Source: Curtobacterium sp. UNCCL20 (GTDB taxonomy: Bacteria > Actinomycetota > Actinomycetes > Actinomycetales > Microbacteriaceae). From it: 64,000 nt of DNA. A program made the position numbers and the translations under genes. The stretch spans positions 310,001 through 374,000 of the forward strand of contig NZ_FNKG01000001.1 of NCBI RefSeq assembly GCF_900101675.1, given 5' to 3'. This document shows, piece by piece, positions 23,954 to 32,016 of this stretch. A model generated the notes under the pieces. The model ran no database searches. It had not been told where the DNA came from and was given only the letters and a program-made list of their open reading frames with translations. How positions within the stretch are numbered: the first letter of the stretch is position 1; every line of letters starts with the position of its first letter.

Positions 23954-24748
23954 GTGACCGCACTCCTCCCCCTGCTCTCCGGCCTCGGCACCGGGCTCGC
24001 GCTGATCGTCGCGATCGGCGTGCAGAACACGTACCTGCTGCGGCTCGCGGTGAGCGCCCGGCTCCGGGTGGTGACGGTGGCGGTGGTCGTCTGCGCGGTG
24101 TCCGACGCCGTGCTCATCCTCGCCGGGGTCCTCGGCGTCGGGGTGGTCGTCGAGCGGTTCCCCGTCGCACTCGTGGTCATCCGGTTCGTGGGGGCCGCGT
24201 TCCTGGTGACGTACGGGGTGCTCGCGGCTCGGCGGGCGCTCAGGCCCTCGGGCGACGCCCTGCGCGTCGACGAAGCAGCGATCGACGAAGCAGCGGTCGA
24301 CGAGGCAGCGGTCGACCGACGAGCCACCCAGGACGGACCGATCGGCGCGCACGAGCCGGGCAGGCCCACGGCCCTGGACGCGACCACCGCACCGTCGCGG
24401 GTCGCCGAGCGGACGCGCACCGCGCCTCCAGGCCGTCGCCAGGACGCGCACGACGTGACGATGCGCGTGGCCGTCGTGACCATGCTCGTCTTCACGTGGG
24501 CGAACCCGCACGTCTACCTGGACACCCTCGTGTTCCTCGGCTCGGTGGGCAACCAGCAGGGTGTCGACGACCGCTGGTGGTGGACCGCCGGTGCCGTGCT
24601 CGCCAGCTGCCTGTGGTTCGGCGCGATCGGGTTCGGCGGGCGGCTGCTCCGGCCGCTGTTCGCGAAGCCGCTGACCTGGCGAGTGTTCGACGGCCTCGTC
24701 GCCGTGGTCATGCTCGGGTTCGGCGCGGCCCTGGCCCTCGGCGCGTAG
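23954..24748 (+). CDS. LysE/ArgO-family amino-acid exporter with expanded loop
   Basis: An inner-membrane exporter of basic amino acids, paired with its ArgP-like activator. Helix 1 holds GLALIVAIGVQNTYLLRLA and a later helix FTWANPHVYLDTLVFLGSVG, both diagnostic. Usual length is ~200 residues; this one has 264 because residues ~90-175, between helices 3 and 4, form a hydrophilic linker. The linker contains VDEAA repeats (15-bp units, 24266-24316) and a copy of the dispersed 14-mer (24421-24434). GTG at 23954 chosen for its TACGGT box; ATG at 23927 is in frame. Confidence 0.9.
   Translation: MTALLPLLSGLGTGLALIVAIGVQNTYLLRLAVSARLRVVTVAVVVCAVSDAVLILAGVLGVGVVVERFPVALVVIRFVGAAFLVTYGVLAARRALRPSGDALRVDEAAIDEAAVDEAAVDRRATQDGPIGAHEPGRPTALDATTAPSRVAERTRTAPPGRRQDAHDVTMRVAVVTMLVFTWANPHVYLDTLVFLGSVGNQQGVDDRWWWTAGAVLASCLWFGAIGFGGRLLRPLFAKPLTWRVFDGLVAVVMLGFGAALALGA
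24266..24316 (+). repeat. 15-bp tandem repeat in the lysE-like gene
   Basis: Three 15-base units plus a partial one, encoding (V/I)DEAA, in the cytosolic linker of the exporter. The length is a multiple of three, so copy changes keep the frame. Confidence 0.8.
24421..24434 (-). repeat. Dispersed 14-mer copy (intragenic)
   Basis: Exact CGCGCCTCCAGGCC inside the expanded linker of the LysE-like exporter, read there as APPGR. Confidence 0.85.
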
Positions 24749-24892
24749 CGGAGCGACCACGGGCCCGGACAGCGGAGCGACCACGGCCCGGACGGCGCAG
24801 CGACCACGGCCCGGACGGCGCAGCGACCACGGCCCGGACGGCGCAGCGACCACGGCCCGGACAGCGGAGCGACCACGAGCCCGGACAGCGGG
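24748..24892. repeat. 23/24-bp tandem repeat, six copies
   Basis: Units resemble GCGCAGCGACCACGGCCCGG plus three bases; three middle units are identical and the outer ones read GCGGAG. The array fills the gap between the convergent lysE-like and permease genes and abuts the dispersed repeat at 24893. No gene in it. Confidence 0.85.
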
Positions 24893-24954
24893 ACACCGGT
24901 GCCCGTCGGCCGCACCGCGGCATCGCGGGTGCGCGGCAGACGAACACCGGTGTT
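24893..24954. repeat. Dispersed ~60-bp inverted repeat, copy 2
   Basis: It opens with ACACCGGTGCCCGTCGG and closes with GAACACCGGTGTT. The arms pair imperfectly. It lies in the convergent gap after lysE. Confidence 0.8.
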
Positions 24955-24983
24955 CCGCAGGGGGTGAACCGGCGGCAGGACCC

Positions 24984-26459
24984 CTACCGCATCGACTGGC
25001 CGACGCGGCTGTTCCGGCGGCTGTACCCGAAGTAGATCGCGAAACCGATCACGAGCCAGATGACGAACCGGAGCCAGGTCTCGACCTCGAGGTTGAGCAT
25101 CAGCCAGAAGCACAGGACGGCCGACACGATCGGCAGCACCGGCGACCACGGCACCCGGAACGCCCGCGGGGCATCCGGACGCGACTTCCGGAGCACGACG
25201 ATGCCGATCGACACCAGGACGAACGCGGACAGCGTGCCGATGTTGATCATGCCCTCGAGCTTGTCGACCGCCGTGAACCCGGCGAGGAGCGCGACCACGA
25301 CACCGGCGACGACCTGCACCCGGACCGGGGTCTGGGTCTTCGGGTTCGTCTGCGAGAACCAGCGGGGCAGGAGCCCGTCGCGGCTCATCGAGAACACGAT
25401 GCGCGAGAGGCCGAGCAGCAGGACCATGACGACCGTGGTGAGGCCGATCAGCGAGCCGATCGCGATGATCCCGGCGGCCCAGGGCAGCCCGACGATGTCG
25501 AACGCCGAGGCGAGCGACGGCGCCTTCTCCTCTGCCAAGCGCTGGTAGGACACCATGCCGGTGATGACGATGCTGACGCCGACGTACAGGAGAGTCACGA
25601 TGCCGAGGCCGATGAAGATGCCGCGGGGCAGGGTCTTCTGCGGGTTCTCGGTCTCTTCCGCGCTGGTCGCGACGACGTCGAAGCCGATGAAGGCGAAGAA
25701 CACGAGGGACGCCGCGGCGAGCAGTCCGAACACGCCGTACTGCGCCGGCTCGGACCCGGTGAACCAGGACACGAGCGACTGGGTCCAGACGCTGCCCTCG
25801 GCACCCTTGGCGGGCTCGGCCGGCGGGATGAACGGCGTGAAGTTCGCGGCCTTGACGAAGAACGCACCCGCGACGATGACGAAGACGACGATCGCGACCT
25901 TGATGATCGTGATGACGGCGGACACCCGGCTCGACAGGCGGGTGCCGAAGGCGAGGAGCACGGTGAAGATGCCGACGATGAGCACCGGGCCCCAGGTGAA
26001 CCCGATCGGGCCGAGCTGGATCGTGCTCGGCAGGGTCACCCCGAACACGTCGAACGCGGTGCTGAGGTAGATCCCCCAGTACTTCGCGATGACGGCGCTG
26101 GCCGTGAGGGTCTCGAGGATGAGGTCCCACCCGACGATCCACGCGAGGAGCTCACCCATCGTGGCGTAGGTGAACGTGTACGCGGAACCGGCGACGGGGA
26201 TCGTCGACGCGAACTCGGCGTAGCACATGATCGCCAGGCCGCAGGTGACGGCGGCGAGGAGGAACGAGACGATGACGCCCGGTCCGGCGAAGTTCGCGGC
26301 GGCGTTCGCGCCGACCGAGAAGATGCCCGCACCGACGGCGACGGCGATGCCCATCGCCGCGATGTCGAAGGTGCGGAGCGAGCGCTTGAGCGACCGCCCC
26401 TTCTCCTCGGAGTCGGCCAACGAGGCCTCGATGGACTTGATGCGGAGCTGCGGTGCCAT
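24984..26459 (-). CDS. APC-superfamily amino-acid permease (CAT-like)
   Basis: A 491-residue transporter with about 12 transmembrane helices. Helix 1 has the APC substrate motif (AVAVGAGIFSVGANAAANFAGP, with GAGIF). Helix 6 is VFFAFIGFDVVATSAEETENP, typical of the cationic amino acid transporter branch. A C-terminal YFGYSRRNSRVG tail faces the cytosol. It probably imports an amino acid by proton symport or exchange. It ends opposite the lysE-like exporter, but across a repeat-filled gap, so a functional link is only suggestive. Confidence 0.9.
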   Translation of the reverse strand: MAPQLRIKSIEASLADSEEKGRSLKRSLRTFDIAAMGIAVAVGAGIFSVGANAAANFAGPGVIVSFLLAAVTCGLAIMCYAEFASTIPVAGSAYTFTYATMGELLAWIVGWDLILETLTASAVIAKYWGIYLSTAFDVFGVTLPSTIQLGPIGFTWGPVLIVGIFTVLLAFGTRLSSRVSAVITIIKVAIVVFVIVAGAFFVKAANFTPFIPPAEPAKGAEGSVWTQSLVSWFTGSEPAQYGVFGLLAAASLVFFAFIGFDVVATSAEETENPQKTLPRGIFIGLGIVTLLYVGVSIVITGMVSYQRLAEEKAPSLASAFDIVGLPWAAGIIAIGSLIGLTTVVMVLLLGLSRIVFSMSRDGLLPRWFSQTNPKTQTPVRVQVVAGVVVALLAGFTAVDKLEGMINIGTLSAFVLVSIGIVVLRKSRPDAPRAFRVPWSPVLPIVSAVLCFWLMLNLEVETWLRFVIWLVIGFAIYFGYSRRNSRVGQSMR

Positions 26460-26571
26460 GGGGTGGTTCCCGTCATCGACTGGCGGCGGACCACGCGAGG
26501 TTACTGGTGTACCACCCCGCCACGCAAACAGTCGGCATGCACGGCGCGCGGTCGCACGGGTGGTCGTCGCG

Positions 26572-26585
26572 GGCCTGGAGGCGCG
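26572..26585 (+). repeat. Dispersed 14-mer copy (intergenic)
   Basis: Exact GGCCTGGAGGCGCG, 8 bases from the stop codon of the HAD gene and upstream of the permease start. Confidence 0.85.
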
Positions 26586-26592
26586 GGTCGGC

Positions 26593-27465
26593 TCAGGCGG
26601 ATCGGCGCCAGTCCGCCAGGAACCGTGCGCCGGCCTCGTCGTGGATCACGCCGTCGGGAGCGGTGAGGACCGGGTACGGCGTCGCGGGGACCCCGTCGGC
26701 CGGCCGGACGTCGACGTGTGCGACGTCGTGGCCGTGCGCGTGCAGCCAGTCCGCCATCGCGTAGTCGCTGCGGGAGTCGCCCATCGTCCGCCACGCCAGC
26801 GGCAGCTCGCCGTCGAGTGCGAGGAGTTCGAGGGAGCGCTCCGCCCCCATGTCCTTGCCGCTCCGGTCCGACTCCACGTCGGTCGAGATGATCGTCGGGT
26901 CGATGCGCCACGCGACCGCACCGTCCGCGTCGGGCCGGACGTCGTCGAGCCGGCGGACGCCGAGTCCTCGGCGCTCGAGCGCGGCCATCGCCCGCTCGTC
27001 GAACTCGGGTTGCCGAGCGAGGTACGTCGCGTTCGGCACCTCGACCCGCTGCTCGATCGAGACCATCGCGCGCTTCGTCTCGTCGAAGAAGACCAGGTCG
27101 GCGTACTCCGCACGGACGAGTTCACGCATCTCGTCGGCGTAGTCACGGGGCAGCGCGAGGTCCTCCGCGACGGTGAGCTCACCCATGCCGCCCTCGTACT
27201 GCGGGCCGATCGAGCACCACACGGCACCCTTCTCGCAGACGGCGTGCACACGGCCGCCGGCGGCGAGGCCCCCGGCGAGCAGCGGTCCCACGACCTCTTG
27301 CCGGATGAAGGCGTCACTCCGGCCGGTGTTGAAGACGACGGGGATGCCCTCGGCGGCGAGGGCGACGAGGTCCTCGATGATGCTCGGGATGGCGATGGTG
27401 CGCGAGACCGGGCTCGCGATGGGGCCGTCGACGTCGAGCAGGAGACCGAGGCGGGGTGCGTTCAC
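26593..27465 (-). CDS. HAD-superfamily phosphatase (Cof-like)
   Basis: A 290-residue HAD hydrolase. Motif I is LLLDVDGPI with both Asp residues. Motif II is VVFNTGRS. The motif III Lys is probably in the central cap-containing region (GKDMGAERSLELL), and motif IV is MGDSRSDYAMADWL. This order, with a large cap between II and III, fits the Cof/IIB class that dephosphorylates sugar phosphates or similar. The GTG start at 27465 has AGAGG upstream. Stand-alone; substrate unknown. Confidence 0.82.
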   Translation of the reverse strand: MNAPRLGLLLDVDGPIASPVSRTIAIPSIIEDLVALAAEGIPVVFNTGRSDAFIRQEVVGPLLAGGLAAGGRVHAVCEKGAVWCSIGPQYEGGMGELTVAEDLALPRDYADEMRELVRAEYADLVFFDETKRAMVSIEQRVEVPNATYLARQPEFDERAMAALERRGLGVRRLDDVRPDADGAVAWRIDPTIISTDVESDRSGKDMGAERSLELLALDGELPLAWRTMGDSRSDYAMADWLHAHGHDVAHVDVRPADGVPATPYPVLTAPDGVIHDEAGARFLADWRRSA

Positions 27466-27538
27466 GCGACCATCCTCTCGCAGTCGGCGGGGTTCGCCGC
27501 CGCCGACCGGCACCGACACGCGGCAGCGCTCGGGTCGT

Positions 27539-28357
27539 TCAGCCCTGCGTCGTCGTGCGGGCCGTGAACCGGTCGAGCACCTGGCCGATCGCCTCGGGGT
27601 CGGGGACGTGCCCCTGCCCGCGCAGCTCGGTGTACTCCGACCCGGGGACGGCTTCGACGACCGCACGGGCCGCCTGCCGCATCCACTCGACCCCGTTGCC
27701 ACCGGCGGCCACGAGCAGCGGGACGCCCACGGCAGCGGCGACCCGCTCGGGGATCGCCAGCCCGTTGAGCACGCGGACGTCACGGCTCAGCACGTCGGCG
27801 TCGGTGACGAGCGACCGCCACAGCGCGCCCTTGAGCCGGAGCGCCGTGATCTGGCCCATGGGGACCCCGAGGACGTGGGCGAGGTACGCGCGGACCGCCT
27901 GGGCCCGGCGGCCCGCACCGACGTACTCATCGAGGACGTCGGCGAACACCACGTCGTCGGCGTGCGGGTCGACGGTCGCCCGGTACGGCGGTTCGTACAG
28001 GACGGCGGCGTCGAGGGGGACGCCTCCGGCGAGGCCGTGCAGCACGACCCCCGCGCCGACGCACATGCCGAGTCCGGTGACCGGGCCGTCGACGGTGGCG
28101 ACGACGGCCGCGAGGTCCTCGACCTCGCGCTCGATCGCCCACGGGTCGGTGTCGCTGCTCGCGCCGCGGCCGCGTCGGTCGTAGGTGACGACGCGGTACC
28201 GGTCGCGCAGGGTCGAGGTGAGCCGTTCGACCGTCGGACTGCCGTGGTGGTCGAACGCTCCGCCCACGACGACGAGGGCCGGTCCGGTGCCTCCGTCGGA
28301 CACGGCGAGCACCGTGCCGTCCGCGGAGACGACCGTGCGGTCGACGTGCTGGTCCAT
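27539..28357 (-). CDS. Alpha/beta hydrolase with Cys at the nucleophile position
   Basis: A 272-residue alpha/beta fold protein: VVVGGAFDHHGSPTVERL (oxyanion region), YDRRGRGASSDT, then the nucleophile elbow. Here the usual G-x-S-x-G reads GMCVG, so the nucleophile would be Cys. VLYEPPY follows, and a late GQGHVPDP supplies the His. Cys nucleophiles occur in dienelactone hydrolases, but this sequence resembles the small hydrolases that have Ser (GYSSG). It may be an altered-activity or non-hydrolytic member. GAGGAA precedes the ATG. Confidence 0.8.
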   Translation of the reverse strand: MDQHVDRTVVSADGTVLAVSDGGTGPALVVVGGAFDHHGSPTVERLTSTLRDRYRVVTYDRRGRGASSDTDPWAIEREVEDLAAVVATVDGPVTGLGMCVGAGVVLHGLAGGVPLDAAVLYEPPYRATVDPHADDVVFADVLDEYVGAGRRAQAVRAYLAHVLGVPMGQITALRLKGALWRSLVTDADVLSRDVRVLNGLAIPERVAAAVGVPLLVAAGGNGVEWMRQAARAVVEAVPGSEYTELRGQGHVPDPEAIGQVLDRFTARTTTQG

Positions 28358-28566
28358 GGGTTCCTCGGTGTGGTGGAGCGACCGCGCTGCTTCGGGGCTG
28401 CGTCGGGTCCTTCGGGAACGGTCCTGGCGGGTCGGTTGTGTCGAGCATGACAGCACGCAGCGCTGCCGTCGACACCCGCAACCAGGGGGAGAACGCCGGT
28501 CCGTGTGGGTCAGGGATCCCGGTACACCTCGCGCCGCGTCCACCACGGCTGCGACCCGTTTGTTCG

Positions 28567-29079
28567 TCAGACGAGTGCCGTCCGGCCCACCGATTCCCGT
28601 TCGAGGAGCGCCCGCTTGACGTCGAGCCCCCACGCGAAGCCGCCGAGGGTGCCGTCCGTGCGGAGCACTCGGTGGCACGGGACGAACAGCGCCGGGGCGT
28701 TCCGGGCGCAGACGCTCGCCGCCGCCCGCACCGCATCGGGCCGTCCCATCGCCGCCGCGAACTCGGTGTAGGTGCGCACGACCCCCGCCGGGATCAACCG
28801 GAGCTGTCGCCACCCCTCGGCGAAGAGTTCAGTGCCGAACTGGTGCACGGGCACCTGCATCGCGTGCTCGACCTCGCCCGCGTAGAACGCGTCGACGGCC
28901 GCCGCCGAGGCGACCCTGCCGTCCGTGATGCGGTCCGGCCGGTGCCGGTCGGCGATGCGGCCGAGGATGCGGTCCACCTCGTCCGTCCACCCCGAGGCGA
29001 GGACGCGGTGTTCGGCGTCCTCGAGCACGGTGAAGGGGCCGTCCGGGGTGTCGAGGGTCTGGATCGTTGCGTCGGTCAT
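28567..29079 (-). CDS. ogt: Methylated-DNA-[protein]-cysteine S-methyltransferase
   Basis: A 170-residue O6-alkylguanine repair protein. The C-terminal domain has RTYTEFAAAMGRPDAVRAAA (recognition helix region with the Arg finger), ARNAPALFVPCHRVL with the acceptor Cys in PCHRV, and GFAWGLDVKRALLE. The N-terminal ~80 residues form the usual structural domain. It repairs O6-methylguanine by suicide transfer. Its ATG overlaps the stop of the upstream ada-alkA gene (ATGA, 29076-29079), so both are translated from one message as an alkylation-repair unit. Confidence 0.95.
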   Translation of the reverse strand: MTDATIQTLDTPDGPFTVLEDAEHRVLASGWTDEVDRILGRIADRHRPDRITDGRVASAAAVDAFYAGEVEHAMQVPVHQFGTELFAEGWRQLRLIPAGVVRTYTEFAAAMGRPDAVRAAASVCARNAPALFVPCHRVLRTDGTLGGFAWGLDVKRALLERESVGRTALV

Positions 29080-30626
29080 CGTTCGTCCTTTCGAGGGTCC
29101 ATGTGCGACACACCGGCGGTCGCGAGCGCGCGGTCGATCACCGGTCGCCAGCAGTGCATCGTCAGGTAGCTCCGCCAGGGGGCCACCTGCTCCGACCATA
29201 GGGAGAGCTCTCGCGCCGCGCCGGGCAGTCCGAGTTCCTGTGCACCGTTCCGCACGGCGAGGTCGCTGTGGAGGAAGACGTCCGGGTGGTGGCGGACCCG
29301 GAGCGCGACGTAGTCGGCGGTCCACGGCCCGATGCCCTTCACCGCGAGGAGTCCCGCGCGCAGGTCGTCGAGGGACTGTGCGCCGTCGACCACGAGTGAC
29401 CCGTCGGCGAGCGCCTCGGCGACCCGGATGATCGTGTCGACGCGGGCAGCGGGGCCGCGGAGGACCTCGCGGCCGCGGGCGGCGATCACCGCCGCGGTCG
29501 GGAACAGCCGCCCGCCGGGGAGGACGGCGTCGGGCACGGGCGCACCGAGCGCGGCGACGAGTCGGGTCTGCGCGGTCCGGGCCGCCGCGACGGAGACCTG
29601 CTGCCCGATGAGGGTGCGGAACACGATCTCGTGCGGGTCCACCGCCCCGGGCAGCCGGATGCCGGGCACCCGTGCGACGGCCTCGGACAACGCGGGCACC
29701 GCTCCGAGGACGGCGTCGACGGCGACCGGGTCGGCGTCGAGGTCGAAGAGCGACCGGACCCGCGCCACCAGGGTCGGCAGGTCGGAGAGGTCGGTGACGT
29801 GCACCCGCAGGTCGATGCCGGTGCCCCGCCCGGCCGCGTCCGGGACGCCGGCCGACGCGGTGAAGCGAGCCGCGCCTCCAGGCAGGGCGAGCACCCGTCC
29901 GTAGGACGTGACCCGACCCGCGTCGTCGACGTCCACCTGCTCCGCGCCCGGCAGGGCGTGCAACGCGTGCCAGTCGAGCAGTCCCTGCGCGTCGAACGGT
30001 GCGCGCGCCGGCAGGTGCACGTGCAGCGCGCCGTCCGCGACGGGCCGGAGCACGCGACGGGCGCGGAGCTCCGTCGGGGTGACGGCGAAGACCTCGCGCA
30101 CGGTGTCGTTGAACTGGCGGACGCTCGCGAACCCCGCTGCGAACGCGACGTCCGCGACGGGCAGGTCCGACGAGGTCAGCAGCGTCCGCGCGGTCTGCGC
30201 ACGGTGCGCACGACTGAGGGCCTTCGGACCGGCCCCCAGCTCGGCCGTCATGATCCGGTTGAGCTGTCGTTCGGAGTAGCCGACGCGTGCCGCGAGGCCG
30301 GGGACACCGTCCCGTTCGACGACGCCGTCGAGGACGAGGCGCATCGCGCGGCCTGCGACGTCCTCGCGGAGATCCCACTCCGGGCTGCCGGGCGTCGCCT
30401 CGGGCAGGCAGCGCTTGCAGGCGCGGAAGCCGGCGAGGTGCGCCGCCGCGCTCGTCCGGTAGAAGGTGACGCCGGTCACCTTCGGGGTGCGCGCCGGGCA
30501 CGACGGGCGGCAGTAGATCCCGGTGGAGTGCACGGCCGTGACGAACTGGCCGTCGAACCGGGCGTCGCGGGAGGCGACCGCGCGGTGCCGTTCGGCGTGC
30601 AGCGGGTCGGTTCCGGGAGTGGACAC
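29076..30626 (-). CDS. Ada-AlkA fusion: methyl-phosphotriester sensor, HTH and 3-methyladenine glycosylase
   Basis: A 516-residue multidomain repair protein. Residues 1-80: Ada zinc domain with Cys39, Cys43, Cys70 and Cys73, Cys39 being the methyl acceptor by analogy. Residues ~85-190: AraC-type HTH (VADVAFAAGFASVRQFNDTV). Residues ~200-300: AlkA N-terminal domain. Residues ~310-500: HhH-GPD glycosylase (GIGPWTADYVALR with the catalytic Asp later in HSDLAV). Alkylated Ada domains activate transcription, so it likely switches on its own operon including ogt. The 14-mer variant at 29871-29884 lies inside the gene in frame. GTG start. Confidence 0.94.
   Translation of the reverse strand: MSTPGTDPLHAERHRAVASRDARFDGQFVTAVHSTGIYCRPSCPARTPKVTGVTFYRTSAAAHLAGFRACKRCLPEATPGSPEWDLREDVAGRAMRLVLDGVVERDGVPGLAARVGYSERQLNRIMTAELGAGPKALSRAHRAQTARTLLTSSDLPVADVAFAAGFASVRQFNDTVREVFAVTPTELRARRVLRPVADGALHVHLPARAPFDAQGLLDWHALHALPGAEQVDVDDAGRVTSYGRVLALPGGAARFTASAGVPDAAGRGTGIDLRVHVTDLSDLPTLVARVRSLFDLDADPVAVDAVLGAVPALSEAVARVPGIRLPGAVDPHEIVFRTLIGQQVSVAAARTAQTRLVAALGAPVPDAVLPGGRLFPTAAVIAARGREVLRGPAARVDTIIRVAEALADGSLVVDGAQSLDDLRAGLLAVKGIGPWTADYVALRVRHHPDVFLHSDLAVRNGAQELGLPGAARELSLWSEQVAPWRSYLTMHCWRPVIDRALATAGVSHMDPRKDER
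29871..29884 (-). repeat. Dispersed 14-mer variant (intragenic)
   Basis: CGCGCCTCCAGGCA, one base off the consensus, inside the ada-alkA gene at the junction before the AlkA domain. Confidence 0.7.
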
Positions 30627-30686
30627 GGGTCCAGCCTGACACGGGTCCCCGACATCGACTGGCGGGAATCAGACAGGGCAGCACCG

Positions 30687-30700
30687 GGCCTGGAGGCACG
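30687..30700 (+). repeat. Dispersed 14-mer variant (intergenic)
   Basis: GGCCTGGAGGCACG in the divergent gap between ada-alkA and the MOSC gene, just before the TAGCGT box. Confidence 0.7.
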
Positions 30701-30715
30701 GCTAGCGTGGTGCGC

Positions 30716-31303
30716 ATGGCATCCGTGGACGACGTGGCCGGTCCCGGCGACCTCCCCTTCCGGACGGACGTCGAGATCGCGCTGCTGCTGGCGTCGCGTC
30801 GGCACCGGTACGAGGGGCGACCGGCGGACGGTGCGCTGCCCGCACTGCCGGACGAGCCGGACGACCTGCGGGACCGCATCGAGCTGCGCGCGGGGCTCGG
30901 CATCGTCGGTGACCGGTACTTCGCCGCCCGGGCGCACGTGCACGCCTCGGTGACGGTGATCGGGCTCGAGGGACTCGAGGCGGTGGGAGCCGAGCTCGGC
31001 GTCGACGTCGACCCCGCGGCGACCCGGCGGAACGTGTTCCTCCGCGGCGTCGACGTCGAGGCCCTCCGAGGCGAGCCGTTCTCGCTGCAGAGCGGCGGCA
31101 ACGCCCCCGTCCTGCTCCGCGGCCACCGTCCGGCGAACCCGTGCGCCTGGATGGACCACGAGGTCGCTCCCGGCGCGTTCCGGGCGATGCGCGGGCGAGG
31201 CGGGGTGCGGTGCGACCCGGAGTCCGACGGGGTGCTCACCCTCGGACCCGCGGTGCTCCGCACGGCCCGCCCCGTGCCCGTTGCGCTCGGCGGTGCGGGG
31301 TAG
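30716..31303 (+). CDS. MOSC domain protein
   Basis: A 195-residue protein. GIVGDRYFAARAHVHASVTVI near residue 65, the ATRRNVFLRGVDVEAL segment and the conserved Cys in NPCAWMDHEVAPG mark a MOSC domain, which in other proteins carries sulfur or binds the molybdenum cofactor. It stands alone rather than fused to a ferredoxin or PLP domain. A TAGCGT box 7 bases before the ATG suggests leaderless expression. Divergent from the alkylation-repair genes, with no evident partner. Confidence 0.85.
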   Translation: MASVDDVAGPGDLPFRTDVEIALLLASRRHRYEGRPADGALPALPDEPDDLRDRIELRAGLGIVGDRYFAARAHVHASVTVIGLEGLEAVGAELGVDVDPAATRRNVFLRGVDVEALRGEPFSLQSGGNAPVLLRGHRPANPCAWMDHEVAPGAFRAMRGRGGVRCDPESDGVLTLGPAVLRTARPVPVALGGAG

Positions 31304-31322
31304 GGCGCGCTCGCGGCGCTGG

Positions 31323-31865
31323 TCAGGCGGTCAGCGCGTGCTCGATCGCGTCGACGAAGGCCGGCAGGTCGCCCGGGTTCCGCGAGGTGATGACACCGCC
31401 GTCGACCTGGACCTCCTGGTCGACCCACTCGGCGCCGGCGTTCCGGATGTCGGTCTGCAGCGACGGGTACGACGTGATCGTCTTCCCCGAGAGCACGCCG
31501 GCTTCGACGAGGGTCCACGGGCCGTGGCAGATCGCCGCGACGGGCTTGCCGTCGGCGACGAACGCGCTGACGATCTCCACCGCCCGCTTGTCGGTGCGGA
31601 GGGTGTCGGCGTTGATCGTGCCGCCGGGGACCACCAGTGCGTCGAAGTCACCGGCCGAGACGGTCGCCAGCGTGGTGTCGGGGTCCACGGTCTTGCCCGG
31701 GTCCTTGTCGCCGACGAGGGTCTGGATCGCGTCGGACTGCTGGGCAGCCACGGTCACCGCGGCTCCGCGCTGGCGCAGCTGCTCGATCGGGACGACGATC
31801 TCGTCCTGCTCCACGCCGTAGTTCGTCGAGATGACGAGGACGTTCTTGCCGTCGAGGGTTGCCAT
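31323..31865 (-). CDS. DJ-1/PfpI-family protein
   Basis: A 180-residue single-domain class I glutamine amidotransferase-like protein. DALVVPGGTINADTLR precedes the nucleophile elbow AICHGPWTLVEAG with its reactive Cys and following His. Length and order match the YhbO/PfpI branch, linked in other bacteria to stress tolerance and glyoxal/glycation defence; protease activity is disputed. AAGGAG lies 6 bases before the ATG. Downstream of its end lies the MOSC gene in convergent orientation. Confidence 0.92.
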   Translation of the reverse strand: MATLDGKNVLVISTNYGVEQDEIVVPIEQLRQRGAAVTVAAQQSDAIQTLVGDKDPGKTVDPDTTLATVSAGDFDALVVPGGTINADTLRTDKRAVEIVSAFVADGKPVAAICHGPWTLVEAGVLSGKTITSYPSLQTDIRNAGAEWVDQEVQVDGGVITSRNPGDLPAFVDAIEHALTA

Positions 31866-31952
31866 GATCGCTCCTTCCGCTGCCCGGTGGTTCCGGGTCG
31901 CAGCGACCAGGGTCGTCGGGGCGGGCTGGGTGCGGGGTCAGGGCGTGACGGC

Positions 31953-32016
31953 GCAGCCGCCGGGCGCAGCCGCCGGGCTCAGCCGCCGGGCTCAGCCGCC
32001 GGGCTCAGCCGCGGAT
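31953..32016. repeat. 13-bp tandem repeat at the end of the HAD gene
   Basis: About four and a half copies of (T/G)CAGCCGCCGGGC run from the intergenic region into the last codons and stop of the HAD gene at 32005, which ends inside the last unit. Confidence 0.8.

Noticed and set aside
28567..31518. 983-codon minus-strand frame across ogt and ada-alkA
   Set aside because: It runs partly in a different frame from the true genes; the real proteins with full active-site motifs lie in 28567-29079 and 29076-30626.
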